A stretch of 64,000 nt of DNA, taken from Candidatus Bathyarchaeota archaeon (lineage in GTDB: Archaea > Thermoproteota > Bathyarchaeia > Bathyarchaeales > Bathycorpusculaceae). Made by a program: the position numbers and the translations under genes. This document shows positions 26,638 through 33,810 of this stretch, piece after piece. Every line of letters begins with the position of its first letter. Within the stretch, counting starts at the first letter, position 1. The notes below the pieces were generated by a model. It was not told where the DNA came from. It saw only the letters and a program-made list of their open reading frames with translations, and searched no databases. Location: the NCBI GenBank assembly GCA_026014735.1, contig JAOZHT010000001.1:620001-684000 (forward strand), given 5' to 3'.

Positions 26638-26961
26638 ATGGGGACAGGTAATAATCTGCGTAACTTCGACGAAGTGCTGACCCAGGCGATAGATCAAGCG
26701 CTACTAGCCATAGGTGAACCCGTTAAAGAAATCATATGTTACCATATCCAGACCAAGTATTCTCTAAAGCCAGACGATATTTCAAAGCAACCTGACCTAT
26801 TTGTTTGTGCTATGAGGAATCTCCTAGGCGCAGGCTCCACCTACATTGAGGAATTGATTTTGAAGAAGGTATGTGAAAGCTACGGGCTTGATTGCTGTTT
26901 CACCGTTGGCGAAAAGTTTGAGGATTCAATAAAGTTAATCCAGCAAAAAATCAGCAAATGA
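26638..26961 (+). CDS. NitrOD5-like small output-domain protein
   Basis: This 107-residue protein resembles the NitrOD5 domain family of thaumarchaea and relatives: an amphipathic helix (EVLTQAIDQALLAIGEPVKEIICYHIQTKYSL), then the pattern 'IxxxPxxFxxAxxxLxGxGxxxIExLIxKxxxxxxGL', seen here as SKQPDLFVCAMRNLLGAGSTYIEELILKKV. Such domains occur as outputs of two-component or cyclic-nucleotide pathways. Here it stands alone. The match is by eye and moderate. Confidence 0.55.
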   Translation: MGTGNNLRNFDEVLTQAIDQALLAIGEPVKEIICYHIQTKYSLKPDDISKQPDLFVCAMRNLLGAGSTYIEELILKKVCESYGLDCCFTVGEKFEDSIKLIQQKISK

Positions 26962-27235
26962 TCGGTGGCCAAAAGTCTCCTAAATTGACTGAGTGAACCC
27001 TGACATGTTTTTTATGATTAGGAATCGCGTTTGAATCAGACTCGATTGGGGTAAGTGCCTTGCTTATTTGCTCGATTATTTTTATGTGCCTTGTGTGCCT
27101 AGCGGCTGGTCTCTGCTTGGAATCTAAGCCTGATTGCCGCCGAGGCATTGGTGGTTGATTTAATAGCCAGTATGCAAGCACAAGGATAATATAGATAGAC
27201 TTCAACACTGTTTGAACGGGACAGTGGCGCACCAG
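26962..27235. other. Gap with promoter of the SIS gene
   Basis: No gene seen. TAATATAG near 27187-27194 is the likely TATA box for the SIS protein. Confidence 0.35.
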
Positions 27236-28390
27236 ATGAAAAGCAGAATCAGCAGCATCGGATACGTAAATCGCATCCAAGAAAACATACTCTCCATAAA
27301 AAAGAAAGAACTTGCTCCTCTCTACGAGGAACTTAAAGCCGCAGACTGCGTGATTTGCGGGGGCTCCGGCCGCTCGCTTTACTCGCTTAACGCCGCCATG
27401 AGTCAAATAGCTCTTGCCCAAGCAGGCTGGCGCAACAAAGTTGTGCTTACACCTGATGACCCCGGCTTTCCAGGCAAAAGTATGTTTGATGCTGCGCCTG
27501 ATTTGGAGAGGCGCTACAAGAAGACTTTGCTTTTGATGAATTCAGGCAGCGGCTATAGCGATGACCCACTGGTTATGGCACAGGACCTTGCCAAGTACAT
27601 TGAAGAAACAAAAAGTACCCACTTCTCTATGGGGCTGCTGACTTCGGCTGCGGAGTCGCCGCTGGCAGAAATCAGCGGACGATACGGCAACGTAGTTTTG
27701 CTTAAAGGCCGAGGCAAACTGAAACCCAGCTTCGAATATGCCGAGACCGGAATGATGGGCGACATCTTTGAACTTGGCACCCTTGAACTTCTCAACAGCA
27801 TGATTGAAGCCATCTACCGCAACCTAGAAGTCGACGAGGTTTTCCGGCTCTGCGTCGACGAATTCGAACGCATCGGCGACATGATTGACTGCAACGTTAA
27901 CTCCGACACCTACACTCAGCTTGTGGATCTGCTTGAGAAGCGCACGAACCTGTTTTTGGGCGGACGCGGCACAGCCAACGAAATCGCCAAGATGACGGGA
28001 GTGCGGCTTTTCCACATCAAAAGCTTTCTAGGCGACAACGTTTACATCACTCGAGGCGTCAACACTCCGCATCCACGTGCAGGCGACCTTGAAATTCTGC
28101 TCTCCTGCTCCGGTGAGACCCGCCCCGTGATTTTGTGGGCGGATGTGCTTAAGAAATTCGCCGGCACAGTCTTCGCAATCACAAGCGATGCAGATTCCAC
28201 ATTGGCAAAGAAAGCTGATCTAAAAATAATCCTCCCTGAAGAGGCCAAACCCACTTTCCCACGGCGCTTCTACACTCGGGCTGCTTATGTGCTGAGTCCG
28301 TTGCCTGTAAAGCTGGCGGAGAGGCTGGGTGAGAGGGGCCTAAATCTGCCTGAATACATCATCAGCTGGTACCACAGCGTCACCCAGTAG
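27236..28390 (+). CDS. Double SIS-domain protein
   Basis: From ATG 27236 (TTG 27212 and GTG 27224 are alternatives) about 384 residues are encoded. The N-terminal half has a SIS fold with CVICGGSGRSLYSLNAAMSQIALAQ and LLMNSGSGYSDDP; the C-terminal half has a second, with LFLGGRGTANEIAKMTG and LLSCSGETRPVILWADVL. SIS domains bind phosphosugars, and double-SIS proteins include isomerases and aminotransferase domains. No glutaminase domain is present, so it is not a full GlmS. A sugar-phosphate isomerase or a phosphosugar-binding regulator is likely. Confidence 0.7.
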   Translation: MKSRISSIGYVNRIQENILSIKKKELAPLYEELKAADCVICGGSGRSLYSLNAAMSQIALAQAGWRNKVVLTPDDPGFPGKSMFDAAPDLERRYKKTLLLMNSGSGYSDDPLVMAQDLAKYIEETKSTHFSMGLLTSAAESPLAEISGRYGNVVLLKGRGKLKPSFEYAETGMMGDIFELGTLELLNSMIEAIYRNLEVDEVFRLCVDEFERIGDMIDCNVNSDTYTQLVDLLEKRTNLFLGGRGTANEIAKMTGVRLFHIKSFLGDNVYITRGVNTPHPRAGDLEILLSCSGETRPVILWADVLKKFAGTVFAITSDADSTLAKKADLKIILPEEAKPTFPRRFYTRAAYVLSPLPVKLAERLGERGLNLPEYIISWYHSVTQ

Positions 28391-28435
28391 GTTACCTTAA
28401 AAGCCGCCGAATCCATCCAGATACAGCGATACCTC

Positions 28436-29227
28436 ATGAATCTGCTCCAAGCCATAACTTTAGGGTTAATTCAGGGCACTACAGAGTGGCTGCCAATCAG
28501 CAGCACGGGGCACCTTCGAGTCGCCGAGTACTTCTTTGGCTTAAGCGTGCCGTTGCTCTTTGACGTATTGCTGCATGCGGGCACACTGCTGGTTATCCTA
28601 GTTTACTTCCGAGTCGCCATCAAAAACGTGCTCTTGGCGCTTTGGCACCGTGACCTCAGCAGCGGCGACGGCAAACTCATCATCCCCATAATCGTCGGCA
28701 GCATACCTACAGCCGCCATAGCTGTGTTGATTGGCGACTGGATGGATGCATACTTTAGCAGCTTATTGTGGCTAGGCATATGGTTCATCATAAGCGGCTT
28801 GCTGCTGCTTGCCACAAAATTCAGCAAAGAACGCACCGACAAAATCAGTGTACGCGCGGCTTTGCTGGTGGGTGTTATGCAGGGATTAGCCATAATTCCC
28901 AGTGCATCACGCAGCGGCTTCACCATCGCCGCCATGCTACTTTTGGGCATAAAACAGGAGGTTGCATTCAAATTTTCATTTTTGCTCTCCATACCCGCAG
29001 TCATCGGCGCCTTAGGCTTAACCCTCTACCAGCAACACGACTCCCTTACCGGCGCCGGCATCGGAGGCTTGGAGATATTTGCTGCACTTGCCATTACGGT
29101 CGCTATTAGTTTTGCGGCGCTTAAAATCCTGCAGGTGAGTTTAGCTGCCCGAAAGTTCTACCTGTTCTCAATTTACTGCTTTGCAATGGGCGCAATTATG
29201 CTGGCTTTGAGTTCAATGGGCTTTTAG
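28436..29227 (+). CDS. uppP: Undecaprenyl-diphosphatase family protein
   Basis: The 263-residue integral membrane protein carries the UppP/BacA signatures: GLIQGTTEWLPISSTGHL at residues about 11-28 and IPSASRSGFTIAAML near 153-167, within about eight transmembrane helices. In bacteria it hydrolyses undecaprenyl diphosphate. In archaea it would recycle a polyprenyl/dolichyl diphosphate carrier used in N-glycosylation or surface polysaccharide synthesis. Its 3' end overlaps the convergent cca gene by 15 bases. Confidence 0.9.
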   Translation: MNLLQAITLGLIQGTTEWLPISSTGHLRVAEYFFGLSVPLLFDVLLHAGTLLVILVYFRVAIKNVLLALWHRDLSSGDGKLIIPIIVGSIPTAAIAVLIGDWMDAYFSSLLWLGIWFIISGLLLLATKFSKERTDKISVRAALLVGVMQGLAIIPSASRSGFTIAAMLLLGIKQEVAFKFSFLLSIPAVIGALGLTLYQQHDSLTGAGIGGLEIFAALAITVAISFAALKILQVSLAARKFYLFSIYCFAMGAIMLALSSMGF

Positions 29228-30631
29228 CCAAGATGGCTTACCCACCAAAAACTCAGTTAAAAACACGGCGAAGTCCGAGTGCTCAGTATAGAGCTTAAGA
29301 ATTCCCCTATCAACCAAGACATTGCCGCCTTGAGATAGCGCCCCAGTCACCAAATCTGCCACCCCTGCCTCTTTGCCTCCGCCGACAAGTTTCTCCGCTA
29401 AAAGGGCGGCGGCGTCGGTGTATTTCCTTGGAACCTCGACTATCCAGCGTCCGTCTTCCACGTAGGGGCCAGCTATCACCTTTTGGTCGCCGACATATTT
29501 GGAAAGGAATCTGTCGCATTCTGCTACGCGTTCAAGCTGTGGTCCAAGATGCTTTTTTACGTTGGGCAAATGGCTCTGCGCAAGTTCGAAGACGATAATG
29601 CTGAAGGATTTTTCGTTGCTCCATGCCTCACTGCGTAGCACTTGAAAATCGTTGGTTTCTAGCAGCCGTTTCAGCGCGCGTTTGGTGCGGTAAAGTTGCC
29701 CCCAAAGCACGTCTGGAACCGCCTCTAGTTCCCCTATGGCGAGGTAGAGATGGGAGGTGTTTTCGCCTGAGAGGTGGCTTTCAACGATGTTAGGCGCCAG
29801 TGCATGGGTAGGCGGCGGATAGAAGAATTCTATGCTGGGGGCTGATAGGAACGCTCTTGAGGCTGCGATGAATTCGTAGAGTTTTTGGCTTTGCACCGCA
29901 GAGGCAACGTTTCTGCCTGCGTCCACGGGATCCACGATGACGAGGGGTTCGGGGAAAAGCAACTCCAGCTCCCCCGCACGTTGGCTGTAGTGGCCCTCTA
30001 TGTCAACTATAACCCGTCTGCTGTAGTGGGCGAATGCTTCAACGACTCCCCTAAAGGAGCCATACTTCATAACTAAAAGTTCACAGAGGTAACCACTAAA
30101 CCCCCCCACCTTAATCTCTGCGCCATACACGCCTACGCCCTGCATAAAACGCTTAAGCAGTCGAACCTGCCCATGCAGCTCCGGGCTTAGGTGAGTTTGG
30201 ATGTAATTTGTATGGTAGGGGGTTCGGTCCGTTGCGCTCTGCCACTGACCAGGCTTTGCATCATAGCATGGCACAATGTCCACTCGGTAACCATCCTGGA
30301 AGATTTCAAGGTAAGGGTGCTCAGCGAAGCGTTCAAGCTGCTCGGCGTCTTGGGCGGCGGCGCGGGCGATTTTTAAGCCGACTTCACCTAGGTTTTTTCG
30401 GGGGATGCTGGTTGGTAAGCGAAGAAAAATGTCGATGTCAGGGTTCTCGGATAGCCATGTGTCTTTGGCAACTGAGCCTTCCACGCGGACTGTGGCTGTG
30501 ACGCCTTCGGCTTGGGCGGCGGCTTGGATTTGAGCGGTGAGTTTTTTGCTTAAAGCATCAACTTTTCTGTACTCTTCGATTTTAGGTGTGATTCTGTCAA
30601 GAACCTGCTGGGTTAACGCTTCAAGCTCCAT
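29213..30631 (-). CDS. cca: Archaeal CCA tRNA nucleotidyltransferase
   Basis: The 472-residue class I CCA-adding enzyme has the polymerase-beta nucleotidyltransferase core: RVEGSVAKDTWLSENPDIDIFLRLP (residues about 47-71), with the carboxylates DID and a later VDIVPCYD. GGFSGYLCELLVMKYGSF marks the central domain, and the tail domain follows. It adds CCA without a template to immature tRNAs, consistent with tRNA-Ala here lacking CCA. The thpR gene lies immediately upstream on the same strand, so the two may be cotranscribed. Confidence 0.93.
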   Translation of the reverse strand: MELEALTQQVLDRITPKIEEYRKVDALSKKLTAQIQAAAQAEGVTATVRVEGSVAKDTWLSENPDIDIFLRLPTSIPRKNLGEVGLKIARAAAQDAEQLERFAEHPYLEIFQDGYRVDIVPCYDAKPGQWQSATDRTPYHTNYIQTHLSPELHGQVRLLKRFMQGVGVYGAEIKVGGFSGYLCELLVMKYGSFRGVVEAFAHYSRRVIVDIEGHYSQRAGELELLFPEPLVIVDPVDAGRNVASAVQSQKLYEFIAASRAFLSAPSIEFFYPPPTHALAPNIVESHLSGENTSHLYLAIGELEAVPDVLWGQLYRTKRALKRLLETNDFQVLRSEAWSNEKSFSIIVFELAQSHLPNVKKHLGPQLERVAECDRFLSKYVGDQKVIAGPYVEDGRWIVEVPRKYTDAAALLAEKLVGGGKEAGVADLVTGALSQGGNVLVDRGILKLYTEHSDFAVFLTEFLVGKPSWLKAH

Positions 30632-30640
30632 CTTGCTCGC

Positions 30641-31204
30641 CTATGGGCAATACTCTTTAAGGGTCGAGTACGTGGGTCCTCTAGGCGAAAGCTGGCTTTT
30701 CTTAAGACGTAGGCAATCGGCGCGTATGTTACCGAAGTCGTAGTTTTCTTGGCGCTGCACCAAATCCACCAACCGCTGCTTGTTGGCGCCCGATCGGACC
30801 CGTGCGATGGTTAGGTGGGGGCTAAAACCGTTGGGGTCAGGCGCGAATCCGAGGTCATGTATCTGCGGCTCAAGCTGCTCAAAAATACTTTTAAGCTGCC
30901 CTGCGCCGTCGGTGATTCCCGCCCAGACCACTCGTGGGTAATTAACCGTGGGAAAAACGCCTAGACCCGTTAACTGGATGTTGAAGGGAGTGAATTTCAC
31001 GTTTCTCATCGCCTCGTAGACCTTCTCGACCATGTCGGGGTTGATGTCGCCGAGGAATCGGATGGTAACGTGGATGTTTTTGGGCTCGACCAGCTTTAGG
31101 TCGGCGTTGGTTTGGATGAGGGATTTCTGGATTGTGGCAATCCTGTTTAGGATGTTATCGTTGTTTATGTCAAAAGCTACAAAGCTTCTTATCTGTTCGG
31201 ACAT
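30641..31204 (-). CDS. thpR: RNA 2',3'-cyclic phosphodiesterase (2H family)
   Basis: The 187-residue protein shows the two HxT motifs of 2H phosphoesterases: NIHVTIRFLGDI near residue 43 and SPHLTIARVRSG near residue 128. It begins RSFVAFDINND, typical of ThpR/LigT. The enzyme opens 2',3'-cyclic phosphates and can ligate tRNA halves in vitro. It ends nine bases before the cca ATG, and co-transcription of these two genes is a common archaeal arrangement. Confidence 0.92.
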   Translation of the reverse strand: MSEQIRSFVAFDINNDNILNRIATIQKSLIQTNADLKLVEPKNIHVTIRFLGDINPDMVEKVYEAMRNVKFTPFNIQLTGLGVFPTVNYPRVVWAGITDGAGQLKSIFEQLEPQIHDLGFAPDPNGFSPHLTIARVRSGANKQRLVDLVQRQENYDFGNIRADCLRLKKSQLSPRGPTYSTLKEYCP

Positions 31205-31258
31205 ATGCTATCTTCGTATCTTAGAAACAGAAATCTTACATAAACCTTTTACGGTGCC

Positions 31259-31522
31259 TCAAATCCCCTGAGATGGTGCAGGCTGCTCGGTTTTTTCGTG
31301 GATTATGTTGGTTAAGGTTGCTTTTATGCTGCTTAGTTTCCTTATTTGCCAGGTGACTATCCGCTTGAGGTCCTCTGCGTTTTCCGAGGATACCTTCACT
31401 ACAATGTCGTATGCCCCATAGACCGGCGATACTTCTTTGACGCCCTCGATTCTTCTAAGCTCTCTGGCAACATCAAACTCTAAGCCCGTTTCCGTGTTAA
31501 TCAAGATATATGCAGTAGGCAC
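31259..31522 (-). CDS. Stand-alone Lrp/AsnC ligand-binding (RAM) domain protein
   Basis: These 87 residues are a single RAM beta-alpha-beta domain: AYILINTETGLEFDVARELRRIEGVKEVSPVYGAYDIVVKV. No helix-turn-helix is attached. Such stand-alone domains form dimers or decamers that bind amino acids and may modulate full-length Lrp proteins. It lies upstream of thpR-cca on the same strand with a 54-base gap. Confidence 0.85.
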   Translation of the reverse strand: MPTAYILINTETGLEFDVARELRRIEGVKEVSPVYGAYDIVVKVSSENAEDLKRIVTWQIRKLSSIKATLTNIIHEKTEQPAPSQGI

Positions 31523-31736
31523 AGATAACCCTCGGTTAATAATGACATGATGGCTTTAAAAAATTTGGGGCAAAATTCGACACATGTCTAATCCTGAGGC
31601 CGCAGCATGCGGTAATTTGGACAGATGCAAACAATCCACATAGGCTTCTGCTGCCACACCCCAACTCCAAACCTATTTCGGTGCAATGTAAATGCTTTTT
31701 AACAAAGGATGATATACAACCAAAAAAGGGTACGTT

Positions 31737-32306
31737 ATGGTAGACGCTGACAAACTTGTTGTGGGGCTGGGCGGTATGCCGGGCTCAGGCAAATCATTAG
31801 TTGTAGAAACCGCAAAGCAACTTGGCTACGACGTGGTGGCGATGGGTGATGTAGTCCGCGAGCAAACCCGCCTACGCGGCTTAGAACCGACCCCGCAGAA
31901 CGTGGGCAAAGTCATGCTGGAGCTACGCGCTCAGGAAGGTAATTATGTTATCGCCAAAAAGTGCATTCCCAAAATCGAGCAGCAACAAAGCAGCCGCGTC
32001 ATCATCGACGGCTTACGCAGCCTCTTTGAAGCAGACATTTTCCGAGAGCACTTCCCCAGCTTCACCCTCGTCGCCGTCCATGCGCCCCCAGAGGTGCGGT
32101 TTATGCGGCTGCGGCAGCGCGGCAGAAGCGACGATCCGCAAACCTGGGAGGTTTTTCATGAACGGGACATGCGGGAGCTCGGCGTGGGGTTAGGAAACGT
32201 TATAGCGATGGCTGAGAAGATACTTATCAACGATAACAGCGTAGAAGGCTTTAAGGCTCTAGTTAAGGAGAACTTTAACAGGATTGAGCAAGCATGGTTG
32301 AAGTAG
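31737..32306 (+). CDS. UPF0200 family P-loop kinase-like protein
   Basis: The 189-residue protein has a P-loop GLGGMPGSGKS (residues about 10-20), an AMGDVVREQ helix and a lid-like RLRQRGRSDDP region, the layout of dephospho-CoA-kinase/adenylate-kinase-like proteins placed in archaeal UPF0200. Its substrate is not established for the family. It overlaps the following UPF0201 gene by 13 bases; this gene pair is conserved across archaea. Confidence 0.85.
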   Translation: MVDADKLVVGLGGMPGSGKSLVVETAKQLGYDVVAMGDVVREQTRLRGLEPTPQNVGKVMLELRAQEGNYVIAKKCIPKIEQQQSSRVIIDGLRSLFEADIFREHFPSFTLVAVHAPPEVRFMRLRQRGRSDDPQTWEVFHERDMRELGVGLGNVIAMAEKILINDNSVEGFKALVKENFNRIEQAWLK

Positions 32307-32701
32307 AAGTTTTTGCGGAGGCAGAAGTTAACCCCACCGAAGACGAAGCCAAAGTCCGATTGGCAATCAGCAACGTGCTGGGCGGCGCAGAATTCACATC
32401 TAAACCCGCCGCAAGAGGCAGCGTCCTTGTTGCGCATGCAAAAGGACAAGCATCCCTCATCAAGCTCCGTAACCTGATGCGCAGCGACCGCATCCGCGAC
32501 GCCGCAAGAAGAGTGCTCTTCAAATCCATCCGCGGCAACACACTGCTTTTTTTCCTCAACAAGCAAGTTGCCTTTGCCGGGCACGTTTCCTTTTCGGAGG
32601 AAACCGCTGAGTCGCCCCTTGGACCCATAAGGTTCACTGTGGAAACAGATGATGCCCAGCAGCTTGTCGAGTGGCTGGCAGAGAAAACAGAAAAAGCATA
32701 G
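32294..32701 (+). CDS. UPF0201 family protein
   Basis: The 135 residues match archaeal UPF0201: VEVFAEAEVNPTEDEAKVRLAISNVLGG at the N-terminus and LRNLMRSDRIRDAARRVLFKSIRGNTLLFFLNKQVAFAGHV centrally. The fold is related to ribosomal L5-like RNA-binding domains. Function is unproven. Translation is probably coupled to UPF0200 through the overlap. Confidence 0.85.
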   Translation: MVEVEVFAEAEVNPTEDEAKVRLAISNVLGGAEFTSKPAARGSVLVAHAKGQASLIKLRNLMRSDRIRDAARRVLFKSIRGNTLLFFLNKQVAFAGHVSFSEETAESPLGPIRFTVETDDAQQLVEWLAEKTEKA

Positions 32702-32712
32702 TTGAGCGATGA

Positions 32713-33741
32713 GTGTTGGCTGAGCGGGCGATGGTAACCAAGAATGGCGCGATTCTGCTAGGGGACTCTGTTGCCTGCGACGCATTCTGCGCTGAGCGTC
32801 CCCTGCGGGTTGTGACCCATGCCCACGCAGACCACCTCTACGGCATACGCAAAAGCGTAAAGTCCTGCGAGAAGGTCCTGATGACAAAAGCCACCCGGGA
32901 CCTCACCGAAACCCTCAACGACAACCTCAAACTCCAAGACGAAAACGTCAAAATTCTCCAATACGGCAAACCCTTCCGCTACAGGGACGAAAAAATCACG
33001 TTACTCCACGCCGACCACATCTTGGGCGCCTGCCAGGTTCTTGTCGAAGACGCAGGCGGCATCCGCATTGCCTGGTCAGGGGACTTCCGCTTGGAGGGCA
33101 CCGAGGCAGTGGACTGCGATGTGCTGGTGGTGGAAGCCACTTATGGGAGTCCGTCTTGCCGACGCAACTTCGATGTGGATCCGCGGTCGCTGCTGGTGGA
33201 TATGGTGGAGAAGCGGCTGCGGGGCGGGGCGGTCTATGTTTTCGGTTACCACGGCAAGATCCAGGAGGTCATGCAGATTCTTCGTAACGCCGACGTAGCG
33301 GTGCCTTTTGTTATGCCTGAGCGTGTCTATGAGGTCACCCGGGTCTGTGAGCGTCACGGCATGAACTTGGGTTGCATTTCGCTTTCCAGCAGCAGTGAGG
33401 GCCATGAGCTTTTGGATGGTAACTTGCCCTGCGTGGCATTCTATCATATGAATCAGCGTTCGCATGTGGGTCTGCGTAACGCGCGTATCTGCGTGAGCGG
33501 CTGGGAATTCCAGAAGCCCTGCCGGCAAATCGGCGACCGCGAACACCTCATCGCCCTTAGCGACCACAGCGACTTCGACGGCCTCCTCGAGTACGTTAAA
33601 CGCACACGCGCCAAGCAGGTTATCACCGATAACTACCGCAGCAACGGCGACGTCCTCGCTAAAGAAATCCGTCGGCGCCTCGGCATATCCGCGGTGGCAC
33701 AACCTAAGCCCCTCGGAGTACCCACACAGACAACCCTCTAA
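32713..33741 (+). CDS. Metallo-beta-lactamase fold nuclease-like protein
   Basis: This 342-residue protein of the mRNA 3'-processing/Ysh1-like group shows VVTHAHADHLYGI, LLHADHILGACQVLV, IAWSGDFRLEG, VVEATYGSPSC, a short beta-CASP-like part (VYVFGYHGKIQEVMQIL) and the final ALSDHSDFDGLLEYV. The zinc-binding His and Asp residues are intact. Predicted nuclease acting on RNA or DNA. The first start is GTG 32713; TTG 32716 and ATG 32731 are close alternatives. It is probably in the UPF0200/0201 transcript (11-base gap). Confidence 0.8.
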   Translation: MLAERAMVTKNGAILLGDSVACDAFCAERPLRVVTHAHADHLYGIRKSVKSCEKVLMTKATRDLTETLNDNLKLQDENVKILQYGKPFRYRDEKITLLHADHILGACQVLVEDAGGIRIAWSGDFRLEGTEAVDCDVLVVEATYGSPSCRRNFDVDPRSLLVDMVEKRLRGGAVYVFGYHGKIQEVMQILRNADVAVPFVMPERVYEVTRVCERHGMNLGCISLSSSSEGHELLDGNLPCVAFYHMNQRSHVGLRNARICVSGWEFQKPCRQIGDREHLIALSDHSDFDGLLEYVKRTRAKQVITDNYRSNGDVLAKEIRRRLGISAVAQPKPLGVPTQTTL

Positions 33742-33810
33742 GCAAGCTGCCTGCTGCCTGCCATTGCCTGATGCTTCTTTATAATAACGATTATTAGTTG
33801 GAAGCCCGCT

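Noticed and set aside
26951-27421. Minus-strand frame of 156 codons
   Set aside because: It overlaps the start of the SIS gene and the promoter gap, with no ribosome-binding site or domain.
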